From: Entomospira culicis
Lineage (GTDB): Bacteria; Spirochaetota; Spirochaetia; WRBN01
Reading direction: 5' to 3'
Assembly (NCBI RefSeq): GCF_028748145.1
Contig: NZ_CP118182.1
Location: forward strand, 34,592 to 98,591
DNA length: 64,000 nt
Shown: piece after piece, positions 44,226-52,783 of the stretch
Position numbering within the stretch: position 1 is the first letter of the stretch
Layout of the letters: each line of letters starts with the position of its first letter
Made by a program: the position numbers and the translations under genes
The notes under the pieces: generated by a model
What the model saw: the letters and a program-made list of their open reading frames with translations, nothing else
What the model was told of the DNA's origin: nothing
Database searches by the model: none

Positions 44226-44398
44226 GGCGTAACCTCTATAGAGAAGGATTATCTTTATTCTTATGCATGCAAAGGATTAGTGCATGATTATTACCCTTTT
44301 TTGGGCTCGATAAGAAGCGATTATGGATCTATACTGTAAGAGGGCTCTTTCTAAGGCGAGAGAGCGACCTAAATTATTTTAAAAAAGGAACTATCCCT

Positions 44399-45067
44399 AT
44401 GCATATAAAAATTCAAGATTATCTCAAAGTTGCCCACTTTTTAAGTGAGGTCTTAGATAGCTCTTACCATGTTACGCTTAAGGATATGGAACATCCTCAT
44501 GAACCAATCTTCTCTAGTCAAGCGCCTCCTGCCGAAGAGAGTGTAGATCTTTTAGCATTTAAATTAATCCATACCAAGGCCTATCTCCAAAAAGATGCGA
44601 TAACCAATTATCAGGTGCCAAACCACTATCCCTTGCGCACCTCCACGCTCTTTATTAAAGACGAGGCGAATCAGCTCCTTGGCATGCTCTCTATCCATTG
44701 CGACAACTCCGGCTATCATCACTTAGCAAAAACCCTGCTCGATCTCCACCAGCCACACAATCATCCGCTAGAGATGGAGCAAGCCAATGCCACATCCATG
44801 CAGACAAATGCCAATCTTATCCAAGAAATCATCACCCAAAGCTTACAAGCAAAAGGTATTGATACCGAAAGTATCTCACCCCAAATGCGCATCAAGTCGT
44901 TGTTACAGCTCTCCTTTGACGAGAAAATCGCTATCATGCAAGCCATGCAAGAGCAAGGAATTTTTCTTATCAAAGGTTCGGTAGGACAAGTCGCCCAAGC
45001 CTTACACTGCTCTACCCCCAGCGTCTACCGCTATCTTCATAAGATTAAAACAGTCTCTAACCTTTGA
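44399..45067 (+). CDS. YheO/DauR-like PAS and helix-turn-helix regulator
   Basis: 222 residues. The N-terminal half fits the YheO-like PAS domain (L-G-M-L-S-I-H-C-D-N near 102-111, in place of the usual I-G-x-L-C-I-N-x-D). The C-terminal half fits the paired DNA-binding domain: I-M-Q-A-M-Q-E-Q-G-I-F-L-I-K-G-S-V-G-Q-V-A-Q-A-L-H-C-S and P-S-V-Y-R-Y-L. Family members include DauR, which controls D-arginine use. It is divergent from the polar amino-acid importer and probably controls it (inference). AAGGAAC precedes the ATG. Confidence 0.78.
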   Translation: MHIKIQDYLKVAHFLSEVLDSSYHVTLKDMEHPHEPIFSSQAPPAEESVDLLAFKLIHTKAYLQKDAITNYQVPNHYPLRTSTLFIKDEANQLLGMLSIHCDNSGYHHLAKTLLDLHQPHNHPLEMEQANATSMQTNANLIQEIITQSLQAKGIDTESISPQMRIKSLLQLSFDEKIAIMQAMQEQGIFLIKGSVGQVAQALHCSTPSVYRYLHKIKTVSNL

Positions 45068-45092
45068 CAAAATCGACCACAATGCTTACAAT
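45064..45092 (+). promoter_or_regulatory. promoter of the DnaB-type ATPase gene, predicted leaderless
   Basis: TTGACA (45064-45069), 17 bases, TACAAT (45087-45092). The expected start is 45099, one base before the ATG at 45100. The -35 box overlaps the stop codon of the regulator gene. Confidence 0.68.
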
Positions 45093-45099
45093 AGAACAC

Positions 45100-46116
45100 A
45101 TGTCAAAAGAGAACATTACCCCCGCCCAACAGCTCATCATCAACCAAACCGCCACCACCCTCGATCGCCTAAGCCACATTCAAAACCTCGCAGGAGAGAG
45201 CGCCCTCCATTTTCCTGCGGTTAAAACCTTCAGTACCAGCCGACGCTTCAGCTTCCTAAACGCCCCAGAGTATAAAATCTTACGCAAAGGTACCACCGTC
45301 ATCGGCGGAGAGGCAAGCTCAGGAAAGACCACCCTTGCCCTTCAGCTGGCCATCGACATGATGCTTCAAAGCCCCGATCTCTCTCTCCTCTTCTACACCC
45401 TCGATGAGAGCATCGAACGAGCCAAGCGCAAAATTTTAAGCCTACTCCTGGCCAATCAAGATCTCCTCCCCAAAGACAAACATGGCAAGCGCTACAACAT
45501 CGCCTTCGACCCGCTCACCCAAGAGCTACAAGATATCCTTAAAGAACCCTCCCAACAAGCCATCCTCAAGCGCATTCACCTCTCCAACGACGCCTACTTT
45601 TTAGACCCCACCCACAACGGTTTCCATCAAGCAATCGCCCACGTCGGCGCTTACCGCACCATCATCATTGTCGATTATCTACAACTGCTACCCAAAGCCA
45701 ATCACATCCACAATCTACGTGAAAATTTCAACGCCTCCCTTGCCTATCTCAAAGATCAAATCAATAAACTCAATGCCAATCCACAAAACGAGATGCTCCT
45801 GCTCCTCTTAAGCCAAGTAACCCGAGGTGCTAGCCAGAGTACCTTCAACTTTCGCGAGACCAGCGAAATCGAAAATATCGCCGATAGCGCCATCGTCTTA
45901 GAATACGACAGCCAACCCAAGAGTCAGCCCACCGGCAGAGGCAAAGAAAAAGTCATCGCCCTATCACGCACCCTTCGCCTCATCAAAAATAAAGATGGCG
46001 CCAAAGCCACCTTCCAAGCCATTATGGCATCAGACATCCCCTTTTTTAGCCATATCGACATCGCCAACCAGCGCTACACCGACAGCTCTTCCACCTTTAA
46101 AGTCACCTCAAGGTAA
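45100..46116 (+). CDS. DnaB-type (RecA-fold) ATPase
   Basis: 338 residues from the ATG at 45100; a TTG at 45064 is rejected because it forms the -35 box. A helicase-core ATPase of the DnaB/KaiC kind: Walker A G-G-E-A-S-S-G-K-T-T at 69-78, F-Y-T-L-D-E-S near 98-104 (usually F-S-L-E-M), Walker B I-I-I-V-D-Y-L-Q-L-L at 188-197, and L-L-S-Q-V-T-R-G near 236-243. The N-terminal primase-interaction domain of true DnaB is missing, so it is not the main replicative helicase. Followed by a DUF3825 gene and a ParB gene on the same strand. It may act on DNA in segregation, plasmid-like replication or defence. Confidence 0.75.
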   Translation: MSKENITPAQQLIINQTATTLDRLSHIQNLAGESALHFPAVKTFSTSRRFSFLNAPEYKILRKGTTVIGGEASSGKTTLALQLAIDMMLQSPDLSLLFYTLDESIERAKRKILSLLLANQDLLPKDKHGKRYNIAFDPLTQELQDILKEPSQQAILKRIHLSNDAYFLDPTHNGFHQAIAHVGAYRTIIIVDYLQLLPKANHIHNLRENFNASLAYLKDQINKLNANPQNEMLLLLLSQVTRGASQSTFNFRETSEIENIADSAIVLEYDSQPKSQPTGRGKEKVIALSRTLRLIKNKDGAKATFQAIMASDIPFFSHIDIANQRYTDSSSTFKVTSR

Positions 46117-46233
46117 GCATTATTTATAATTTTTTTGTGATATTTGTTATTTTTTTTCAATTTTTGTTGTCTTTTTACGCTTTTTTTGTTAGACTTCCTC
46201 ATTATAGCTTATATCTTGTGGAGGTAGCAATCA

Positions 46234-47553
46234 ATGATATTAGGTGAGTTTATTAGTCAATTAGATAGGGATTGGTTTGCCTGTGTGGAAGATAGAAATT
46301 TACGCTATCTCACCGAAAGTGGACGCGTTCCTCAAGGCTTTCTTCCCGAACAATTTTGGCAATTTGTCGCCATGGCCTGGCAACAGAGCGATCCCTACGA
46401 TCGTAAGGCCTTCGACTGGTTTCAAGAGAACCGTAGCGCCTTTCAATTCAAAATTCCCTATCCCAATCGCCCTAGCGAGATCATTATGTTGCATTTGGAT
46501 AGACATAAAGTCTTTACCCATAAACTCTTTTTGGTTAATATAAAAATTCTCCAAAACGATTATTTAGGGCAGCAGCGTAGCGAGGAGTCCTTACCGCTAA
46601 CCAAGTGGGCATTTCTCTCTTTTGAAAAAGATTTAGCACGCATTGCCGAAATCGCCAAAGCCGAAGCGTGGCAATCTAATTATGAACCGCATCTGCATCT
46701 CAATCAAGAATTTTCCTTCAATCGCCTAAAAAATTATCTTCAACAGACCTTCCGGCGCCTACAAGAAGAGGATAAAATCATCGCTGCCACCTACGAAGGC
46801 AAACCCTATCGCGCCTTTAATACCGGTCTCATCAGCTATGACGACAAGGAAATTTTCCTCATCTTCGACCCTAACTACCCCAATCAAGAGCAACCTTGGA
46901 AGCTCTACGGTGTCTGCACCCCAGGCAACGGGATCGGCAATGAAATCCTCCACCAAGCCTTCCAAGACTTTACCCCACGCGCCCAGTTTATCAGCGACTA
47001 CAACCAAGCCACCCTCATCCTCGACCCCAACAAGCCCATCGATCAACAACTGCCCACCATCAGCGACGATCACTTCCTCGACCATTTAGAGCGCTGGCCA
47101 CCCGAGGTCATCGAGCGCGAATTACGCAACGATCCGCAAGCCTTCTCTCTCTTCGATCATCTCCAAAGCCTAGACAACACCACCGGACAAATCGACCGTT
47201 GCTGGCTCGAATTTAAGCAATACATCATGCGCACCATCGACCTAAAATTGCGCTTCAAAAAGAGCATCGAGAGCGCCCTACGCAATAGTTGGGAGTATAT
47301 CATCCAAAAACCATGGCTCATCGCACCTCAATATAACTTTGGTCGCCACGAAGTAGAGCTTCTCTTACCGCTACGCCTGCACGCCCGCCTCTATGTCGAT
47401 CTCGCCCTTGTCATCACCGCCAGCGAAGGATCTTATCAATATAAAGGACGCACCGTTCTCACCCGCGAAATGGCGTACAATAATGCCCGACTCCTCTACC
47501 CCTTAAGCCCCGATCACTGGTTGCGTGGCACCTCCCAACTCAACCTCACCTAA
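46234..47553 (+). CDS. DUF3825 domain protein
   Basis: 439 residues. The C-terminal two-thirds fit DUF3825: Y-R-A-F-N-T-G-L near 189-196, E-I-F-L-I-F-D-P-N near 203-211, and near the end I-A-P-Q-Y-N-F-G-R-H-E-V-E-L-L-L-P-L and T-V-L-T-R-E-M-A-Y-N-N-A-R-L-L. The biochemical role of DUF3825 is not established. The N-terminal 150 residues are not recognised. GGAGG lies 9 bases before the ATG, in its own 117-base AT-rich upstream region. Its base composition is very C-rich and G-poor, as in the neighbours. Confidence 0.7.
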   Translation: MILGEFISQLDRDWFACVEDRNLRYLTESGRVPQGFLPEQFWQFVAMAWQQSDPYDRKAFDWFQENRSAFQFKIPYPNRPSEIIMLHLDRHKVFTHKLFLVNIKILQNDYLGQQRSEESLPLTKWAFLSFEKDLARIAEIAKAEAWQSNYEPHLHLNQEFSFNRLKNYLQQTFRRLQEEDKIIAATYEGKPYRAFNTGLISYDDKEIFLIFDPNYPNQEQPWKLYGVCTPGNGIGNEILHQAFQDFTPRAQFISDYNQATLILDPNKPIDQQLPTISDDHFLDHLERWPPEVIERELRNDPQAFSLFDHLQSLDNTTGQIDRCWLEFKQYIMRTIDLKLRFKKSIESALRNSWEYIIQKPWLIAPQYNFGRHEVELLLPLRLHARLYVDLALVITASEGSYQYKGRTVLTREMAYNNARLLYPLSPDHWLRGTSQLNLT

Positions 47554-47623
47554 TCTCGATCTTCCCAAATTCTCTCTTTTGGTGTATACTAAGACAAAAT
47601 ATTGCACCAAAGGATACCCATTC

Positions 47624-48532
47624 ATGCCCCAAACGCCTTCACTTTTCGACTCCATGCCGGACAATTACCATGGTCTAAGGCTCTCCGATGTGCTTTATCA
47701 CCCCCCGCAACATCTCCAAGCCAACCCTCTCAACCAGAGCTTTGAAGCCATGAAGGATCGCCTCTATTTGGAAAGTTTAGAAGCAGATATCGCCCGTCAT
47801 GGCATTGTCAATGCCCTCATCGCCACCAAAGCTGGCGTTCTCATTGAGGGACACTCTCGCTGGAACATCGCCCAAAAATTAAACCTAAAAGAGATCCCCG
47901 TACGCTACATTTTAAGCGATCTCTCCGAAAACGAACTCAAAGAGCGCCTCTACCTTAGCAATCTTAATCGATTTGAAATATCCAAAGATGCCCGCACCAA
48001 AATGTACGCCGATCTCTACCCCCACATCTTCTATGATGAAACCATCGCCATCCCAGAAGAGCTCGCCAAAAGTATGGGGCTAAGCCTCTCCCAAGTGCGC
48101 AACGAACGCCAACTGCTACTCCTTGCTATCAAACTCAAAGAAGAAAAAGACGATACCTCACCCCTTAGCATCGAAGATCTGCAAAAAGCACGCAAAACCA
48201 TCAATCTTGCCAGAAGAGAACGCGAACGCCTCAAGCGCTTACAATGGCAACAGCCATCCGCACTCTCCACGCAACAAAAACCCGAACCCCTTCCGCTCTT
48301 TCTTAGTCATGAAGAAGAGATCCAGCAACCAGAACTCGATATTCTTGAGGCATATAAACTTATCAGCCTCAATGCCCGATGCTACAACATCTACACCAAA
48401 AACGATCAGCTTATCGCTTCTCTCGATCCCCAAACTTTCTTACACATAGAAGAGCTCGATCACTTTGCCAAGAGCCTCATCCTCACCTTTCACCATCTAC
48501 GAGACGCGCGTAAAGATCATCCCAAGGATTAA
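47624..48532 (+). CDS. orphan ParB-like protein (third ParB)
   Basis: 302 residues from the ATG at 47624 (AAAGGA 9 bases upstream); a GTG further upstream lies inside the DUF3825 gene. ParB/Srx domain with L-I-E-G-H-S-R-W-N-I-A at 73-83 (CTP motif G-x-x-R), then Y-L-S-N-L-N-R-F-E-I, then a helix-turn-helix (E-E-L-A-K-S-M-G-L-S-L-S-Q-V-R-N-E-R). It is clearly closer to the ParB at 54754 (shared E-G-H-S-R, N-L-N-R-F-E-I, Q-V-R-N-E) than to that at 5779. No ParA gene is adjacent. It might bind the same sites as the 54754 ParB or act as a Noc-like regulator. Confidence 0.75.
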   Translation: MPQTPSLFDSMPDNYHGLRLSDVLYHPPQHLQANPLNQSFEAMKDRLYLESLEADIARHGIVNALIATKAGVLIEGHSRWNIAQKLNLKEIPVRYILSDLSENELKERLYLSNLNRFEISKDARTKMYADLYPHIFYDETIAIPEELAKSMGLSLSQVRNERQLLLLAIKLKEEKDDTSPLSIEDLQKARKTINLARRERERLKRLQWQQPSALSTQQKPEPLPLFLSHEEEIQQPELDILEAYKLISLNARCYNIYTKNDQLIASLDPQTFLHIEELDHFAKSLILTFHHLRDARKDHPKD

Positions 48533-49557
48533 TCCTCTCCCAGCACATCCTGTCGATAACGCGCCTCTGCCGATCGCTTTTCCTCGGTACTCGCCAATAA
48601 CCAAAGGTAACTCGCTTTTAATAAGTGCTGATAAGCCTCGATTCTCTGCACATCGTCATCAAACATCAGATGATTTCGCTCTTTCACATAGGGGGGATAG
48701 GCCTCTTGATCATAAAATAATCCCAATAACGCTTGCCAATTATCTGCTAACAAAAGAGAATAACCTTGCGCATTCGACCATGGTAAGGTCTCTAAATATC
48801 CCTGATAAGCCGTTAAATACTCCATACTCAACAAGGTAATCGCGTCATAAAAGCCAGCATGCAAGGTATACAGCATACGAATCGCATCTAATCGAGAATA
48901 AATAGGCCAGACCCCATCGGGCAAATAAAGCCAATAATAAAGCAAACTAGCACTCATCATCGGTAACATCGCTTGGGCTGCATCATGAAAAAAATCAGCT
49001 AAAACCTCGCCCTCACTCGCCAAAATACGTTGCCACTTAAGCGCTTGCGCATAAGCTTCTTCCAACTCTTCTTCACTCTCAAATGACTGCACTAACCACC
49101 TGTTGGGGAACCATATTTGCTCATTAGCCAAATCACTTAGACCAAATTCACGCATCACTGCAGGCAACACAATCGCCATAAACTCCGCCGATTGTGATTG
49201 CCAATACTCCGTAGAAAATTGCGCACTCAATGCCAAAAGCTCCTCTTCTGTCAACACCAAAAGAGTATTCAACTGCTCCACCATCACATCCTGATTCCAC
49301 ATCCCTCGAATCAGCGAAAGCTCGCCACGACGGCGAAAATGCGAAATACGCTCACCCAAAAAGACTAATTGCTCCACAGCTGATGCATCCAGCACCTCTA
49401 CAGCAAAAGGCGCGCGCGCATAAGGAGGAATCACCACCTCCTGCCAACTTTCACTCCATAACCACCCATAATCCTTGGGCAGAACATCTTCATTCGCAAA
49501 ATTTCTACCTAAAAAAACTAAGAGATAAATTCCCAAAACTAAGCCATTCAATCGCAT
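48529..49557 (-). CDS. unrecognised exported protein
   Basis: 342 residues. Signal-like N-terminus (hydrophobic 5-17, probable cleavage after F-A near 21). The mature part is acidic, helical and rich in Leu, Tyr and Trp, with no Cys. GGAGAG precedes the ATG. It overlaps the orphan ParB end by 4 bases, convergently. It is 23 bases downstream of the 49581 gene and probably co-transcribed with it. Family not recognised. Confidence 0.55.
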   Translation of the reverse strand: MRLNGLVLGIYLLVFLGRNFANEDVLPKDYGWLWSESWQEVVIPPYARAPFAVEVLDASAVEQLVFLGERISHFRRRGELSLIRGMWNQDVMVEQLNTLLVLTEEELLALSAQFSTEYWQSQSAEFMAIVLPAVMREFGLSDLANEQIWFPNRWLVQSFESEEELEEAYAQALKWQRILASEGEVLADFFHDAAQAMLPMMSASLLYYWLYLPDGVWPIYSRLDAIRMLYTLHAGFYDAITLLSMEYLTAYQGYLETLPWSNAQGYSLLLADNWQALLGLFYDQEAYPPYVKERNHLMFDDDVQRIEAYQHLLKASYLWLLASTEEKRSAEARYRQDVLGED

Positions 49558-49580
49558 CGCTATCTCTCCATCGTAAAAGA

Positions 49581-50150
49581 TTAAGGTAAAAATTCATTCG
49601 CATAAATTAAGCGAATATCATTGCGATGAATATACACATCCCAGATCTTATCTTGAAAATTAGGATAAGTCAATGCCAGCTCTTCTACCGATTGTGATGA
49701 CTCAATTGCCCGCCACCAAATCTGCCAATCACTTAAGGAAATAGTAAGCGCCTGCGCCAGCGCATCATCCACATGCAAGCGCCACGCATCATTGCCACTG
49801 CTCCAACTGCGCCCATCTACTTGCAACTGCATCAACGTAGACTTCAACTGCGCTTGCACCGCTGGTTCTCCTAATGTCTTCTCTAAAAGATAATCCTCAT
49901 CATGCACCTTCTCTTCTAGCGCTTCTTTATCCATATCCCCATAAGTTACATCAGGCTTATTCTGCGTAATAACATCTTCTCTATCAGCATGATGCACGTA
50001 AGCTTCAGAAATTTCGCGCATCTTCTCTTCATCACCATGAATTAAAATAGGCGCATGACTTTCAATACGCTTTGGATGTTCCAATAAAATCCAACCAGCT
50101 CCAACCAAACCACCTATAATAATCAAAATAACTAGTAAACTTCCTCTCAT
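49581..50150 (-). CDS. unrecognised membrane-anchored protein
   Basis: 189 residues from the ATG at 50150 (GGAG 2 bases and GAGAGG 9 bases upstream). One membrane helix near 5-22 at the N-terminus, then a soluble, acidic, helical region expected outside the cytoplasm. A TTGACA -35 box with a poor -10 element lies just upstream (forward 50161-50200). Family not recognised. Confidence 0.55.
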   Translation of the reverse strand: MRGSLLVILIIIGGLVGAGWILLEHPKRIESHAPILIHGDEEKMREISEAYVHHADREDVITQNKPDVTYGDMDKEALEEKVHDEDYLLEKTLGEPAVQAQLKSTLMQLQVDGRSWSSGNDAWRLHVDDALAQALTISLSDWQIWWRAIESSQSVEELALTYPNFQDKIWDVYIHRNDIRLIYANEFLP

Positions 50151-50210
50151 CACTCCAACCTCTCTTCTCATAAAACTAGCTATTTTTGGCAATGTTGTCA
50201 AGAGCTTAGA

Positions 50211-51056
50211 TTAACCGACGAACTCCTGAATTACTCCTAACAAGAGATTTGCACGTGCACTTTTTGCTGGCAAAAGACAAATCTTCGTCGCCTCTTCGCG
50301 TTGTTGCAACTCCTCTCGTCGCCAAATCGAAAAATCCATCGCCTTATCCGCATGTGGATAGACAATCAACAAAGGGCAATTAATCTTAGCGATACGGCCA
50401 CTTCCTGCAATGATTCCATTAAATTCTTTGCTCATATTAAATCTCAACATCGCCATCTTATACGCCATCGCCACATCTTGCCAAGCCTCTACTTCTCCGG
50501 CAACAGGAAGCATTCCCTCCACCCGTTGCCCTAGCAAATCACTCCATAACATCTCTTGTTCTTGATAAATTTCTAATAAGAGTGTGTTGAGCTTTCTAAG
50601 CATCAGTTGCTTTTTTACCTCTTCATGCACCCCTATTTCATCAACATTCTTCTGTAAAGAAGGAAAAGTTCGATATCCCTGCAAACCAATACTAGACAAC
50701 AAAATACATCCTTTAATTTCAGGATTAATTGCAGCCAACTCTAAGGCAACCGCTCCTCCGTATAACCAACCAATAAGATACGCATCACGATAAGAAAGAT
50801 AACCTAAAACCTCTTGCACATCTACCGCTAACTCTGCGAAACTCGAAAAAGAACGTAAATAACTGCTTTGCCCACACCCACGTAAATCAATCATTAAGAC
50901 ATCATACTCTTGTGCTAATTTTACCATCAACTGCATGTAAAAAGAAGAGTATCCTTCATGCCCATTAAGCAAAAGAACTTTTTGTTTATCCGCTACACCG
51001 GCTCTACGATAACCAATCTTTTCCCCATTTTTGATATACAATACACCCTCTTGCAT
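50211..51056 (-). CDS. alpha/beta-hydrolase fold protein lacking the nucleophile
   Basis: 281 residues from the ATG at 51056. Alpha/beta-hydrolase fold is clear: L-L-L-N-G-H-E-G near 28-35, M-I-D-L-R-G-C-G-Q-S near 55-64, then the nucleophile elbow. The elbow reads G96-W97-L98-Y99-G100-G, where catalytic enzymes have Ser at position 98. The Leu codon is TTA, one base from TCA (Ser). The C-terminal His region (usually G-H-S) reads A-K-S. The protein is therefore probably not a hydrolase and may bind a ligand or partner. Consensus promoter at 51077-51106. Confidence 0.7.
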   Translation of the reverse strand: MQEGVLYIKNGEKIGYRRAGVADKQKVLLLNGHEGYSSFYMQLMVKLAQEYDVLMIDLRGCGQSSYLRSFSSFAELAVDVQEVLGYLSYRDAYLIGWLYGGAVALELAAINPEIKGCILLSSIGLQGYRTFPSLQKNVDEIGVHEEVKKQLMLRKLNTLLLEIYQEQEMLWSDLLGQRVEGMLPVAGEVEAWQDVAMAYKMAMLRFNMSKEFNGIIAGSGRIAKINCPLLIVYPHADKAMDFSIWRREELQQREEATKICLLPAKSARANLLLGVIQEFVG

Positions 51057-51076
51057 CTCTCCCACCTCTCTTCTTA

Positions 51077-51106
51077 ATTATAATCCCCTTTTCTTACTCT
51101 TGTCAA
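51077..51106 (-). promoter_or_regulatory. promoter of the hydrolase-like gene
   Basis: On the minus strand, TTGACA (51101-51106), 18 bases, TATAAT (51077-51082), followed by a short leader with GAGAGG. Confidence 0.75.
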
Positions 51107-51185
51107 CTTTTTTTTCTCTTTTCTTTCTATTGTTTTCCCTCTTTTTATGCTATACTAAAAAAAAGAATTTTTTTAGGAGAACCTT

Positions 51186-52373
51186 ATGTTAAAAGAATTT
51201 GATTTTGATCAGCCTCTATCACGCAAACAAACCAATAGTGTCAAATACGATATTATTCATCTTTCTGCCGATCTACAACAAGATCCTAACGTGATTCCTA
51301 TGTGGGTTGCCGATATGGATCTTCCCACCCATCCTGCTATCGCCCAAGCCATCAGTGACGTTGCCCTTAAAGGCATTTATGGCTATAGCAATCGTCCCCA
51401 AAGCTATCAACAAGCCATTATTCAATGGTATCAAACCCATTACAATTATACCATTGAAGAGCCATTGCTTGCCTTTAGTCCTTGTGTCATGACTTCGATT
51501 GCTTATCTTTTAGAGACATTAGTTAGCGCCGGTGAGGAGGTGGTGATTCAAACTCCTGTCTATCCCGAATTTGCCCAAGCCATTAAAGATCGTGGTGCCA
51601 TTGTCGTAGAAAACCCTTTAATGGAAAAAGAGGGTAAATACGTCATCGATTTTATTGATCTCGAAGCAAAATTGGCTACCGCTAAAGCCATGATTCTCTG
51701 TTCTCCGCACAATCCCGTTGGACGTGTCTGGTCGCCAGAAGAGTTAACGAAATTGGCTTCGTTAATTCAACGCTATCAGATTCCTCTCATTGCCGATGAA
51801 ATTCATGCCGATCTTACCCTTTATGGACACCAACATTATCCTTTTATCACTCAAGTACCACAACTCCAAGGGTTAATTTATACCTTGCTCTCTGCCTCAA
51901 AAACTTTTAATTTGGCTTCGCTTCATGCATCATCTTTAATTTTTCCTGATAAAAACCAGCGTATTGCTTTTGATAATTGGTTAAAAAAGTGGCATATTAA
52001 CCGTAATAATATCTTTAGTTTAGCTGGTGTAGAAAAAGCATATCAAGTAGGGTATCCTTGGTTGCAAGCTTTACGCACGTATTTAGAGGATAATATTGCA
52101 TATATGGAAGCGCGGGTAATCAAAGAGCTACCTAAATTAAAAGTGATGTCTATAGAGGCGACTTATCTCTTATGGGTTGATTGTCGTGGGTTAAATTTAG
52201 ATCAAGAAGCATTAAAAGAGTTTTTTTATCAGGAAGCAAAAGTGATTGTCAATATGGGATATACTTTTGGTACAGGTGGTGAAGGATTTGTGCGTTTTAA
52301 TATTGCTACCCAAAGAGTCAACATTCAACAGGCTTTGGATCAATTAGTGATTGCTTATCAAAAGCGATTTTAG
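51186..52373 (+). CDS. MalY/PatB-type PLP enzyme (cystathionine beta-lyase or aminotransferase)
   Basis: 395 residues, fold-type I aminotransferase class I/II of the MalY/PatB group: W-V-A-D-M-D-L near 40-46, Y-G-Y near 65-67, P-C-V-M-T-S near 98-103, C-S-P-H-N-P-V-G-R near 178-186, A-D-E-I-H-A-D near 206-212, and the PLP lysine in S-A-S-K-T-F-N-L-A near 237-245. Such enzymes split cystathionine or cysteine-type C-S bonds. GGAG precedes the ATG. A terminator follows at 52389-52420, directly before the iteron array. Confidence 0.88.
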   Translation: MLKEFDFDQPLSRKQTNSVKYDIIHLSADLQQDPNVIPMWVADMDLPTHPAIAQAISDVALKGIYGYSNRPQSYQQAIIQWYQTHYNYTIEEPLLAFSPCVMTSIAYLLETLVSAGEEVVIQTPVYPEFAQAIKDRGAIVVENPLMEKEGKYVIDFIDLEAKLATAKAMILCSPHNPVGRVWSPEELTKLASLIQRYQIPLIADEIHADLTLYGHQHYPFITQVPQLQGLIYTLLSASKTFNLASLHASSLIFPDKNQRIAFDNWLKKWHINRNNIFSLAGVEKAYQVGYPWLQALRTYLEDNIAYMEARVIKELPKLKVMSIEATYLLWVDCRGLNLDQEALKEFFYQEAKVIVNMGYTFGTGGEGFVRFNIATQRVNIQQALDQLVIAYQKRF

Positions 52374-52388
52374 GGTTTTGGTAGAATG

Positions 52389-52420
52389 AAGAGAGGAGTT
52401 TAAAAGACTCTTTTCTTCTT
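52389..52420 (+). terminator. terminator behind the malY-like gene
   Basis: 11-bp stem with two G-U pairs (52389-52399 / 52407-52417), 7-base loop, T-rich right arm. It would shield the iteron region from read-through. Confidence 0.6.
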
Positions 52421-52451
52421 ATATCTTAATTCTTAAGATCTTAGTGTTGTA

Positions 52452-52774
52452 CTACACTACACTTTTGGAAACAAACTGTTTGCTACACTACACTTTTGGA
52501 AACAAAAAAATGGCTACACTACACTTTTGGAAACGCTACACTACACTTTTGGAAACTGAAAAAAGAGGTAAATTGCCTACACTACACTTTTGGAAACAAA
52601 AAAGGAACTTTTTGAGGATATTTTGATAGGCTAGGTGGGACTAAAATGGCTACACTACACTTTTGGAAACAAAAAAATGAGATAAAATGGCTACACTACA
52701 CTTTTGGAAACAAAAAAAGCGCATAATCTCTCTTTTGGGTAGCAATTGATGTGCTACACTACACTTTTGGAAAG
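52452..52774. repeat. array of eight iterons, candidate replication origin
   Basis: Eight direct copies of a 21-base repeat, C followed by TACACTACACTTTTGGAAAC, start at 52452, 52483, 52514, 52536, 52577, 52650, 52691 and 52754. All are in one orientation; only the last differs (final base G). Distances of 31, 31, 22, 41, 73, 41 and 63 are close to whole helical turns. Most copies are followed by an A-run. The array has no reading frame of note. It lies between a terminator and the 3' end of the candidate initiator gene, whose last codons are very AT-rich (52783-52826, a possible unwinding element). This is the architecture of an iteron origin. Confidence 0.85.
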
Positions 52775-52783
52775 AGCTGTTTA

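Noticed and set aside
47580..47616. Inverted repeat CTTTTGGTG...CACCAAAGG as an operator of the orphan parB
   Set aside because: The arms are imperfect and the 18-20 base loop overlaps the promoter-like TATACT and the ribosome site; too weak to list.
52444..52626. 60-codon reading frame through the iterons
   Set aside because: It is a by-product of the repeat sequence (the same T-L-H-F-W-K words recur) and has no ribosome site.
52444..52774. CRISPR array
   Set aside because: The repeats are short (21 bases), the spacers vary from 1 to 52 bases and are mostly A-runs, and there is no cas gene. Direct repeats phased on the helix fit iterons.
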